64,000 nt of DNA from an uncultured bacterium (GTDB lineage: Bacteria; Planctomycetota; UBA1135; GCA-002686595), in assembly GCA_937896235.1 (NCBI GenBank), contig CALBMX010000016.1, positions 1 to 64,000 on the forward strand. The letters run 5' to 3'. Positions within the stretch are counted from its first letter, which is position 1. Every line of letters begins with the position of its first letter. The translations under genes and the position numbers were made by a program. Of this stretch, positions 34,756 to 43,042 are shown piece after piece. Under the pieces are notes generated by a model. That model worked only from the letters and a program-made list of their open reading frames with translations. It did not search any database and was not told where the DNA came from.

Positions 34756-37116
34756 ATGAGAATTACATTTAGACCATTCCACGGCGAGCAGGGCACAGCC
34801 CTAGTCTCGACCTTGATGATTGTCTCGAGCCTGGCATTATTTGGCTCAGCCTTGTTGACGACGACACTGAGCGCGTCTCGGACACTCACTCACCAGGTGG
34901 ATGAGTATCAACTCTCGAGTTCGGTGGACTCAGTCGCCCTGCTCTCGATGCAACACATCTGGTCGGATTACATTGCCGAAGCCGGTGGAGCCCCTGGAGG
35001 CATCATCGGATTTCGCAGCTTCCTCAATGAGCTGGGCGTTGTTGAAGATGGCGGATCCGGGCCCCCTCTCGCCAGCGAAGGGGTCGACTTTATCCCTCAA
35101 GCGGGATTGCCAGAGCTCACGATTGACGGCGAAACCGTCGCAACATTTGACGGAGTGATTATCGATGCCGTCCAAGTGGTTCGCCGCGATGTAGGAGAGA
35201 CAACGCAGCTCTATGTGACCGTCTCCGCCTCTACACGGCGTGGTCGCGAGCTCACCAACCCGGTGATTAACCGAGCCGTTCAACAGGTTTACACCATCGA
35301 ACCCGAGTCGTTCGAGGGTTTCGACTACGCCATCTTGGCCAACAACGTCAACTGCATTTTCTGCCACTCGCAAGTCGATACCGTGCAGCACTTCTTCAAC
35401 GAAGATTCAACATTCTATGGCACCCACGAGCGGGCCAAAGTGGGAACCTTAGAGAGCTTGATGCTCCGCCACGACATGGACGGCAACCCCTACGCGCTCA
35501 ATGACTACGATTCGGACTCCGTCATCGGGGGAACACTTGCTATCAGGGGCGCTGCCACGGACCAAGATGGAGATCCGGTTACGGATTGGGGCGACGTCAG
35601 CTTGCATGCCTTCAAATTTAATGACGATGGCATCATGACCGAGGATGCCTGGGGAAACTTCACATCAGAATCACTCTCTGCAGCACAACATCCCCTCCAA
35701 CCGTTCGAGAATCTCTATCTTGACTATCCGACCGACTATGCGGATATGGTCGACGGGAAACTCCCGACATCATTCCCTCCACCAATTTCAGACGATGGCG
35801 GATTTAGCGAGGCCCTTGGAGGTCCCGATCCAAGTGCGGTTGGAAATAAGGTAGTCGATGATATTGAGTTCGACACCATCGCCTCAAAAGCTGACGGGGC
35901 CATTACTGCGGGAGTGCTAACCTACGTCCCCGACGGTTTTGTCATCGGAGATGCGGGCACTTACTCGGCCGCGCTCTTCGTCGGCAACATGCCAAGTATT
36001 CAGCAGAGCGTTGACAGCCACGTGATCTTGTCGGGGACTATTGATAACCCCATCACGATTGACGGCACGGTGACGATTGACGGGGATGCGATCATAAACG
36101 GATATGTGAAGGGTGAGGGCACGCTCCTCGTTCGCGGCAACATCTACATCCCGACGGACTTGCAGTATCTCGACGGCAACGAGTACTTGCCTGGAGATAG
36201 TGCGGGAAACCCGACAGGCCCACGTACGTTCGGCATTGCCCAGGACGGCACTTCGAACGCTCTTGCCGTCTCCTCTGGTGGCAACATCGTCATCGGAGAC
36301 TACACCAAGCCCGCTTCTTGGTTTGGGCCTTCGAAGTACTCCTACATCACGGGCGATACGAACTCGGCCTTCAACTTCACGTTGGGAGAGATCGCGATCT
36401 TCAACCGTGCGGAGTGGGCAAAAACTCTCCCCATGGTTCCTGCTCCTGGCGAGCTCTCTCAAGACCAGAGCACCTGGAGCGTGGTGAACCCCTTCTTCGA
36501 AGGAGCTGACTACGCGCCTCGTTATTACAACTATCACGAGGACGACTCGATTCCGATTTACAACAAGGGCAACCTGTATTTCGACCCGACTAGCAAAACT
36601 TGGCGCGGGGATGCAGAGGTCGCCGCCTATTGGGATTTCTCCAAGTTGTCCCTCGCTGACCCGACCGATCCCTCCGACCCATATCTCTACAACTTGGGTA
36701 GTGGTCAGGATGCGGTGCAGCAGCACATCTCGCCTGAAAACGGCTGGATCACAGATTGGATGTACAAGCTCTCCATCGAGTACTTCGAGGATGTTCGGCC
36801 TTATGGCGAGCCCATGAAAGTGGACGGTCTCGTCTATACGAACAACGCCGTCTTCACCATCGTCCACCGAAATGGCCCCATGCTTGGCGGCATGCAACTG
36901 AACGGCGCACTCGTGGCAGCGGACTTAGGAGTCCTTGTCCCTGGATATTGGAACTGGGGCGGGATCGGCACGTCGGAGAACCCCCCGGGATCTCCTTTCT
37001 CCGTTGGACTGCAGCTGAACTATGACCCGCGCGTGAAAAACATGCTGAACGTCTCTAACCCAAACCAAGTGCAAATCAAACGCACGCTTTGGAATCCGAC
37101 GGCGAACATTCTCTAG
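34756..37116 (+). CDS. PilX-like large surface protein with CXXCH motif and beta-helix-like core
   Basis: 786 residues. After a short basic start (MRITFRPFHGEQGTALVST) comes a hydrophobic helix of PilX-N type, lacking the +5 Glu. At residues 200-204 there is CIFCH, a c-type haem attachment pattern, in the context ANNVNCIFCHSQVDT. Around residues 400-470 short repeating strands (GTIDNPITIDGTVTIDGD, YVKGEGTLLVRGNIYIP) look like a right-handed beta-helix or bactofilin-like fold. ATG 34756 is preceded by AGGGGG, one of the few SD-like sequences here. Last gene of the operon, followed by a 25-bp stem terminator. Function unknown; probably a tip or minor pilin component. Confidence 0.72.
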   Translation: MRITFRPFHGEQGTALVSTLMIVSSLALFGSALLTTTLSASRTLTHQVDEYQLSSSVDSVALLSMQHIWSDYIAEAGGAPGGIIGFRSFLNELGVVEDGGSGPPLASEGVDFIPQAGLPELTIDGETVATFDGVIIDAVQVVRRDVGETTQLYVTVSASTRRGRELTNPVINRAVQQVYTIEPESFEGFDYAILANNVNCIFCHSQVDTVQHFFNEDSTFYGTHERAKVGTLESLMLRHDMDGNPYALNDYDSDSVIGGTLAIRGAATDQDGDPVTDWGDVSLHAFKFNDDGIMTEDAWGNFTSESLSAAQHPLQPFENLYLDYPTDYADMVDGKLPTSFPPPISDDGGFSEALGGPDPSAVGNKVVDDIEFDTIASKADGAITAGVLTYVPDGFVIGDAGTYSAALFVGNMPSIQQSVDSHVILSGTIDNPITIDGTVTIDGDAIINGYVKGEGTLLVRGNIYIPTDLQYLDGNEYLPGDSAGNPTGPRTFGIAQDGTSNALAVSSGGNIVIGDYTKPASWFGPSKYSYITGDTNSAFNFTLGEIAIFNRAEWAKTLPMVPAPGELSQDQSTWSVVNPFFEGADYAPRYYNYHEDDSIPIYNKGNLYFDPTSKTWRGDAEVAAYWDFSKLSLADPTDPSDPYLYNLGSGQDAVQQHISPENGWITDWMYKLSIEYFEDVRPYGEPMKVDGLVYTNNAVFTIVHRNGPMLGGMQLNGALVAADLGVLVPGYWNWGGIGTSENPPGSPFSVGLQLNYDPRVKNMLNVSNPNQVQIKRTLWNPTANIL

Positions 37117-37140
37117 GTCTTTAGAAGCTCTCGACTGATT

Positions 37141-37195
37141 GGAAATAGAGCAGGCCCGCTCACTCTTCTCGAGTGAGCGGGCCTGCTCTATTTCC
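37141..37195. terminator. 25-bp perfect-stem bidirectional terminator
   Basis: Bases 37141-37165 are perfectly complementary to 37171-37195 around a 5-nt loop (TTCTC). The outer stem is A/T-rich (GGAAATAGAG), so each strand ends in a T-containing arm (CTATTTCC). It separates the prepilin operon from the converging trxB gene. Confidence 0.92.
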
Positions 37196-37209
37196 GAGAG
37201 TTAGCTGGC

Positions 37210-38178
37210 CTAACCCTGAGTCTCGAGCCAACGCTCGACTTCGATTGCCGCTTGACACCCCATCCCAGCAGCCGTGATCGCCTGGCGATACGTGTGGTCA
37301 GCAACATCACCGGCAGCATAAACACCCTCGTGCTTGGTCTGCATCCCACTGTGGAGTACGAGATAGCCAAGGTCGTCGGTTTCAAGAGCGCCCTTCAAAA
37401 AACCAGTGTTGGGCTTGTGGCCGATAGCAATAAAGAGTCCGTCCAAAGCCAACTCACGCTGCTCGCCAGTCACGGTGTCTTGAAGCTTGACCCCAGCGGT
37501 GCGCGGCCCCATCACATTGCTATGATCGGCGAGCACCTCGGTCACGGTGGAGTTCCAAACCATCTCGATCCCTGGGTGATTGAGCACCCGATCACGCATG
37601 ATCTTAGAGGCTCGCAGCTCGTCGCGACGGTGAATCAGATAGACCTTCGAGCCAAAACGTGTGAGGTAAGAGGCCTCTTCACAGGCCGTATCTCCACCAC
37701 CGACCACGCCGATCACCTTATTCTTAAAAAACGCGCCATCACATGTCGCACAAGCGGATACGCCACGATTTCGCAGAGCAGTTTCCGATGCAAGACCGAG
37801 CCAACTCGCGCTCGCTCCCGTAGCGATAATGATCGCGCGGGCTTCGTGCCAGACGCCATCCGTAGTCTTGACACGTTTGGGGCTCTTGTCTAGCTCTACT
37901 TCGACGACGTTCATTTGCATGAAGTCCGTACCGAAGCGGGCGGCTTGGTTCTTGAAGTGCTCCATGAGCTCCGGGCCGGTAATCCCATCGGGGAACCCCG
38001 GATAATTCTCAACTTCAGTGGTCAGCATCAGCTGGCCACCGGGCAAGAGATCCGGCGCCTCCATACTGGGCTCACCCTCGATAAGGAGTGGCTTCAGATT
38101 CGCCCGGGCCGTGTAAATCGCGGCTGTGTAGCCCGCGGGACCGGATCCAATGATGATGACTTCGTGGACCGTGCTCAT
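37210..38178 (-). CDS. trxB: Thioredoxin reductase
   Basis: A 322-residue NADPH/FAD enzyme that reduces thioredoxin. FAD-binding IIIGSGPAGYTAAIYTARAN is at the N-terminus, then the redox motif SACATCDGAFF (CATC), NADPH-binding GVVGGGDTACEEASYL, and the C-terminal GVYAAGDVADHTYRQAITAAG. All family landmarks and the length are normal. It ends just before the strong hairpin 37141-37195. Start ATG 38178. Confidence 0.95.
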   Translation of the reverse strand: MSTVHEVIIIGSGPAGYTAAIYTARANLKPLLIEGEPSMEAPDLLPGGQLMLTTEVENYPGFPDGITGPELMEHFKNQAARFGTDFMQMNVVEVELDKSPKRVKTTDGVWHEARAIIIATGASASWLGLASETALRNRGVSACATCDGAFFKNKVIGVVGGGDTACEEASYLTRFGSKVYLIHRRDELRASKIMRDRVLNHPGIEMVWNSTVTEVLADHSNVMGPRTAGVKLQDTVTGEQRELALDGLFIAIGHKPNTGFLKGALETDDLGYLVLHSGMQTKHEGVYAAGDVADHTYRQAITAAGMGCQAAIEVERWLETQG

Positions 38179-38263
38179 GAGTAGTGACTTTGCTTTCGTT
38201 TCGGTTTAGGAGGACCGCAGTATTTCCACACAGCGGAGGCCGAGATCTTATCAAGTTGGCGCC

Positions 38264-38269
38264 TATACT
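38264..38269 (+). promoter_or_regulatory. Possible -10 TATACT upstream of inositol-phosphatase-like gene
   Basis: TATACT is a near-consensus -10 and would start RNA about 20 nt before ATG 38296. No good -35 is seen at 16-18 nt. Confidence 0.3.
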
Positions 38270-38295
38270 TGGGGACCGCAAGTACGCCTCTTCTC

Positions 38296-39381
38296 ATGCC
38301 AATCAAGATCACACAAGACCCCGGGGATCCCCCCCCCTTTTGGGATAGCGAGCGAGAGCTATTTTTCGAGGCTGCTATTCGCGACCTCGGCGCACAGCTC
38401 GCCAACGCTACGCGCAGGGCCGTTCGGAGTGCTGCACACAGCACCGGCTCCAACGCATTCGAGAGCCTAAACAGAGCGGCATCCGAGGGTGTTGGTGACA
38501 CGACTTTTGGGTTGGACGAGGAGCCCGAGCGGATCGTTGCCGAGTGGGCCAAGTCACTGGCCCGCACAGCTCCGCTGTCCGTCCTGACTGAGGATACAGG
38601 CTGGCGCCATTTCGGCCCGACAGCTAGTGGGGACTTGCTGGATGGGGGGTTCGACCACGGCGGTCCAAGGATTGCTATCGACCCCGTGGACGGTACGCGG
38701 AACCTCATGTTCGATATCCGCTCGGCCTGGGCTTCGATCGCACTTGCACCTCCCGGCGGAGGCGCCCCCAAACTTTCGGATGTAAGTCTTGGCTATCTTC
38801 GCGAGCTTCCCGATTCCCGAGCTGCCGAGGCCCGCATCCTGGTCGGCCGACCTCGCACTTCCGAGTGCACCGTCGAGCGCGTACAGCTTGACTCCTCCCC
38901 ACAAGGCGTCCTGCTCCAGAGCCTCCGGCTAGCGACAGATACGGACGCGCGTGCCTCTGGCGGCTTCTTCCCATTCTTTCGTTATCACCCGGACATGCGC
39001 GAGGAGCTCGCGCATATTGAGGCGAACTTCTTCGAGCGCCTCGAGACTCACGAGGGTGCGAACCTTCGCGAAGTCTATGACGACCAGTACATTTCCAATG
39101 CCGGACAACTGGTCCTACTCGCACAAGCCAAGTATCGCATGATCGCCGACCTGCGTGCGTTTGTCGCAGCGCGTCGCGGACGCCCTTCGGTCACCTCAAA
39201 ACCATACGATGTCGCAGCCGCAATCCCGATTGCGCGAGCTGCCGGTGCGATCGTGACCACACCAATGGGCGAGGAACTCGACTTCGAACTCGATGCCCTT
39301 ACACCCGTTTCATTTGTTGGATGGGCAAATAGGGAAACGGCGAATCGACTCGCTCCGCACCTAAAGGCCTGTTTGCTTTAG
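38296..39381 (+). CDS. Inositol monophosphatase-superfamily protein, divergent
   Basis: 361 residues, longer than the 260-280 usual for the family. It keeps the metal motif IDPVDGTRN and an upstream acidic loop SVLTEDTGW. Near the end, SKPYDVAAAIPIARAAGAIV stands for the WDxAAG motif, with Tyr for Trp. About 80 extra residues (FFPFFRYHPDMREELAHIEA and following) sit between these motifs, so substrate preference may differ from inositol phosphate or PAP/CysQ. ATG 38296 is preferred to a TTG at 38269. A C9 run (38329-38337) lies at the 5' end of the coding region. It is convergent with the ABC permease, gap 7 bp. Confidence 0.75.
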   Translation: MPIKITQDPGDPPPFWDSERELFFEAAIRDLGAQLANATRRAVRSAAHSTGSNAFESLNRAASEGVGDTTFGLDEEPERIVAEWAKSLARTAPLSVLTEDTGWRHFGPTASGDLLDGGFDHGGPRIAIDPVDGTRNLMFDIRSAWASIALAPPGGGAPKLSDVSLGYLRELPDSRAAEARILVGRPRTSECTVERVQLDSSPQGVLLQSLRLATDTDARASGGFFPFFRYHPDMREELAHIEANFFERLETHEGANLREVYDDQYISNAGQLVLLAQAKYRMIADLRAFVAARRGRPSVTSKPYDVAAAIPIARAAGAIVTTPMGEELDFELDALTPVSFVGWANRETANRLAPHLKACLL

Positions 39382-39388
39382 GTCGCAA

Positions 39389-41149
39389 TCAAAGGGCCCG
39401 GTCTCGAACTGGATCAAAGGAGGAAAATGCGAACCCTCCAAGCAACGCCAACCCAGCGTTAGCAGCCAATAGGACGCAATATCCAACCAAAACGACCCAC
39501 CCGATGAGGGCCGCATCACTCGGGTCACCGAAGTGCACGAGCGCCCACCACGTCCCCCCGGCAGAAGCTAGGGATGCCCCGAACGTAAGCAGGAAGAAGG
39601 TGATCCGCGCAAGGGATAGAAGCAAACCTCGACCGATATGTTGCAGCTGGCCGGACTGGCCAGGAATGAAGCGCACGGGCCAGAAAAGGAAGGCGATATT
39701 ATCTACCGCAACCCATGCGAAAACAACTTGGGGGAGGGCGAAGATCAGCCCGCAGATGGCCGAGCCTGTGGCGGCTGAAATGCCGAACCAAATTAAGAGA
39801 AGCACACTTAGGATGCCACTAATTGCTGCGACCTGAGGAAGGAGCGAGCCAACAAAGATTCTCCATGCGGCAACAGGCCAAGCGCGCAGGATATCGAGCT
39901 GCTCAAGATCCTCGCGAAAATCAAAGCGCAACCCATTGGTTAGGTAGAGAGTGCCCAGTAGAGAGAGAACGCACCCTCCAAGATTGCCAGACAAGATTAG
40001 CTCCTCCGCACTCGCCTCAAAATTGTCCGAGACCAGGAGCGCATCGCCGAAGAGCATCCGGATCGCAAAGAGAAGGAAGCAGCCAAGGAAGAGGGAGATC
40101 CCCAAAAAGCCTCTAGACTTGCGCCAGATCGCAGCCACTTTTCTCCACGCAACGGCTCCCATGGGACCACGTCCGAAGAGATGAGGGACCGCCCAGAGCC
40201 CGACTCGGGCCTTACCGGCGCTAGCTGCTCGCCCGACTCGCCCCACGCTGCGAATCCGTTTTGCAGCAGACGAGGCTCCCTCGATGGCCAGCTCACGGAA
40301 GTCAACGGGGGTTCGAGAAACGAGCTCCACCGATAGTAAGAGTGTCCCTAGCGATGCTGCAAGGAATAGTCCTGACTGTGCGAGTCCAGGCGCAAGGGCA
40401 AGGCGGACAAAAGGCTCAAGCGGACGACTTCCCGCATACACCAACTGCTCGAGGGTCTGCGCGGTAATCATCTCTCTTAGATAGAGCTGCAATTCCGCGC
40501 TCCACTGTGGCAAAAGATCGGGCAACTTAGTGCTGAGCAATGCCATGACGAGCAAGATTGCGATGCCCACGATCGCATATTTACCAAGCTGGCGAAGCCT
40601 TTGCATCATTGCCGCGAAGCTCCGGCTTCCTTCAATTGCCGCCGCGAGGAGCGAACAAAAGAAGCCGACCACAGACACGAAGCCAAGAAAAAGGGGGACT
40701 GCTAAAAGCGTCCCAAGAGGATGCCCCGTTTTTGTTGTGGCGAGAAGTGCTAGAAGTGGCGCTCCGGCCATGGTCCGCCCCACAACACACCAAAGTCGAT
40801 AGCGCAAGAAATCGCTGCGCGAGATTGGAAGGGAAAAAACGCGGTCGAGCTTGCCGGGAGGGATATTGATCCCCCGCGTCATGATGGCACTTATCGCAAC
40901 CAAAAGAAACATGGCAAGGCCAGCGCAGCGCAGGACAAACTCCGGTTTTGCAAATGAACTCGTAGAGTCCAGGCCCCCTCTCGCTTTATCCGAAGCGAGT
41001 ATGAAAATCCAAAGCCCGAGAAGGCTGCCGCCAAGAAATGCAAACAGAGCTCCCTTCGGCGTTTTGAGTCTTCGAGCGAGCCCACGACCATACCCCCTTA
41101 GCTCCAGGACCATCATTAGTCGGAGCCCTTTCGACGGAATCCCGATCAT
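39389..41149 (-). CDS. ABC-2-type transporter permease
   Basis: A 586-residue membrane protein with about 12 hydrophobic helices. GINIPPGKLDRVFSLPISR followed by SDFLRYRLW is the cytoplasmic loop pattern of ABC-2-type exporter permeases of the ecsB/'ABC-2 membrane' kind. Its ATG overlaps the stop of the ATPase gene (ATGA 41146-41149), so the two subunits are coupled. Substrate unknown. Confidence 0.75.
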   Translation of the reverse strand: MIGIPSKGLRLMMVLELRGYGRGLARRLKTPKGALFAFLGGSLLGLWIFILASDKARGGLDSTSSFAKPEFVLRCAGLAMFLLVAISAIMTRGINIPPGKLDRVFSLPISRSDFLRYRLWCVVGRTMAGAPLLALLATTKTGHPLGTLLAVPLFLGFVSVVGFFCSLLAAAIEGSRSFAAMMQRLRQLGKYAIVGIAILLVMALLSTKLPDLLPQWSAELQLYLREMITAQTLEQLVYAGSRPLEPFVRLALAPGLAQSGLFLAASLGTLLLSVELVSRTPVDFRELAIEGASSAAKRIRSVGRVGRAASAGKARVGLWAVPHLFGRGPMGAVAWRKVAAIWRKSRGFLGISLFLGCFLLFAIRMLFGDALLVSDNFEASAEELILSGNLGGCVLSLLGTLYLTNGLRFDFREDLEQLDILRAWPVAAWRIFVGSLLPQVAAISGILSVLLLIWFGISAATGSAICGLIFALPQVVFAWVAVDNIAFLFWPVRFIPGQSGQLQHIGRGLLLSLARITFFLLTFGASLASAGGTWWALVHFGDPSDAALIGWVVLVGYCVLLAANAGLALLGGFAFSSFDPVRDRAL

Positions 41150-41913
41150 CCCGGTTTGTCACCCGCCTCATGCCGTGTCGCCGCGAAGAACACGTCTTCT
41201 AAGCTGGAACCCATTGGAATCTCGAAGCCTGTATGGGCCTCTTCGAGGGTCCCCTCAAACGTCTTCTTTCCGTAGTCTATAATCAGAAGTCGCGAAGCGA
41301 GCTGCTCAACCAGCTCGAGTAGATGGGAGGAGAGTATGACGGCCACACCACTGGCTGCGATGTCCTGGATTGCCTGGCGCGCCGTCCGAATGCCACGCGG
41401 ATCTAAGCCCGAAAGAGGTTCGTCAAGCAGGACCAATTTGGGTTCGGAGAGCCAAGCGCTCGCAAGCGCCAGCTTCTGCCGCATACCCCGGCTCAATTCT
41501 CCACCTAGGGCCCTCCTTTTGTCCTTAAGGGAAAAAGACTCGAGAAGGTCCTCGCGCCTGCGCTTCCAGTCCGTTGTGCCGTACAAACCTGCGACAAGTT
41601 CGAGATGCTCCTCTACCGTCAAGCTATCGAATGGTTGGGGATCGTCCGGCACCCAAGCCAGGTGCTGACGCGCTCGGTGACCCTCTATGTCGATATCCAG
41701 CCCAGCAACGGTTATGCGCCCCTCCTGAATCGGCAGGATGCCTGCGATCGACCGAAGCGTTGTCGTTTTCCCTGCACCGTTGGGGCCAACAAGTCCAAGA
41801 ATCTCACCCGGGTTGACTCGAAACGAGAGGCCATCGACAGCTACGCTCTCCCCATAAGTTCGCCTAAGGCCTTCAACGGTGAGTACGGGTTTTGGTGAGC
41901 TACTTTCAGTCAT
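41146..41913 (-). CDS. ABC transporter ATP-binding protein
   Basis: A 255-residue ABC ATPase with Walker A GLVGPNGAGKTTT, signature LSRGMRQKLALA, Walker B LVLLDEPLSGLDP and the switch His in ILSSHLLELVE. This is the DRA/CcmA-like exporter class (short ATPase with ABC-2 permease). It lies 58 bp downstream of the M28 peptidase on the same strand, so kinase, peptidase and exporter might share a transcript. Confidence 0.93.
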   Translation of the reverse strand: MTESSSPKPVLTVEGLRRTYGESVAVDGLSFRVNPGEILGLVGPNGAGKTTTLRSIAGILPIQEGRITVAGLDIDIEGHRARQHLAWVPDDPQPFDSLTVEEHLELVAGLYGTTDWKRRREDLLESFSLKDKRRALGGELSRGMRQKLALASAWLSEPKLVLLDEPLSGLDPRGIRTARQAIQDIAASGVAVILSSHLLELVEQLASRLLIIDYGKKTFEGTLEEAHTGFEIPMGSSLEDVFFAATRHEAGDKPG

Positions 41914-41971
41914 TCGTTTGTGGCCTACTGGAGTGGCTCAGTATTGCAAAGTGAAGGCCGCATTTGGATGG

Positions 41972-43042
41972 CTAAAGTCCTTCGATCGCAAGTTTGCGAA
42001 TCATCCCTTCTAGGCCCCGAGTAATGCGAGCAAGCCGAGCATAGTCAACGCGATCCGCGGTATCCGTTTTGAGGTGATAGTGCTGATTCCGAAAGTTAGC
42101 TGTATCTGTAATCATTAGGCCAGGCCAGCCCTCTGCCCAGAAGCTTGCGTGGTCGCTTCGGCCGACGTCTGGCATGGAATCTGGAGCGACAAGTCCCTCA
42201 CTAGGAAACTGGGCCGCCGCCCGAAAGGCGCTCAGAGTCGAGCGAACAATTGGCCCGCTGCTCTCATTCCCGACGAAGGCCAAGAAGTTCCCCTCACTAG
42301 GATAAAACGGGGCCAAGAGCTGGGAAGGGAATGTCTGGGAGGCGGGCTCCTCGGTATACGTCCCCAGCATCTCGAGTGAGATCGCTCCGGCAATCTCTTC
42401 GCCTGATTCGCTCAAACTGCGCGCATAAAAACCACTGCCCATCCTCTCGACTCCAGCCTCCTCACCGTCAAAAAAGCACAAGTTGACCCGCAGCTGATTT
42501 CCGGAGAGGGGTTGCTGTGCAAACCGATTCGCGAGCTCCAAGAGTGCTGCGATACCGCTAGCATCATCGTCAGCACCTGGCGAGCCTGGGACTGTGTCGT
42601 AGTGCGCGGAAACAAGAAGTAGGGGAGCCTCCGCCGGCCCGCCGAGGTTGACAATGAGGTTTGCGAACTCCTCAAGGACAAGCGTCTCACCCTCGCTTTG
42701 GACTCTCTCCGTCCGTGGAGGAGAGTACACCTCTCTTGTGCTATCCAAGCCGCCGATAAGTAGCTGGTGCTCAATCCATGCAAGCGCCTTCGAGCGAGCC
42801 GCGCTATCTAAGAACGACCTGGGTCCCACGTCTTCTGCCAAATAGAGGACGCTGCTTTCCAATCGCTTTGCGAGCTGTTCTTCGTCTGCGTTTAGAGCCC
42901 CAAACGGACCGCTATAGGAGACTCCGGGCATCACGGTAAGTGCGCGCAACCGGACCGCTAGAAACGCGCCTCCCCCAAAGAGTAAAGTTAGTGCGAACAA
43001 GCCACTCCGACTGCCAAACCAAGTCCCTTTCCTAATGGTCAA
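41972..43042 (-). CDS. M28 family zinc aminopeptidase, membrane-anchored or secreted
   Basis: 356 residues. A hydrophobic N-terminal segment (SGLFALTLLFGGGAFLAV) works as signal or anchor. The M28 domain shows the di-zinc ligands: SAHYDTVPGSPGADDDASG (His and bridging Asp), FFDGEEAG (catalytic Glu pair), a later Asp/Glu region, and SDHASFW with the last His. Predicted to cleave peptides or glutaminyl groups outside the cytoplasm. The start overlaps the stop of the sensor kinase by four bases (ATGA), an unusual pairing. Confidence 0.88.
   Translation of the reverse strand: MTIRKGTWFGSRSGLFALTLLFGGGAFLAVRLRALTVMPGVSYSGPFGALNADEEQLAKRLESSVLYLAEDVGPRSFLDSAARSKALAWIEHQLLIGGLDSTREVYSPPRTERVQSEGETLVLEEFANLIVNLGGPAEAPLLLVSAHYDTVPGSPGADDDASGIAALLELANRFAQQPLSGNQLRVNLCFFDGEEAGVERMGSGFYARSLSESGEEIAGAISLEMLGTYTEEPASQTFPSQLLAPFYPSEGNFLAFVGNESSGPIVRSTLSAFRAAAQFPSEGLVAPDSMPDVGRSDHASFWAEGWPGLMITDTANFRNQHYHLKTDTADRVDYARLARITRGLEGMIRKLAIEGL

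Noticed and set aside
35917-36897. 326-codon minus-strand frame
   Set aside because: It lies wholly within the PilX-like gene, has no family motif, and the opposite frame has clear prepilin context and beta-helix repeats.
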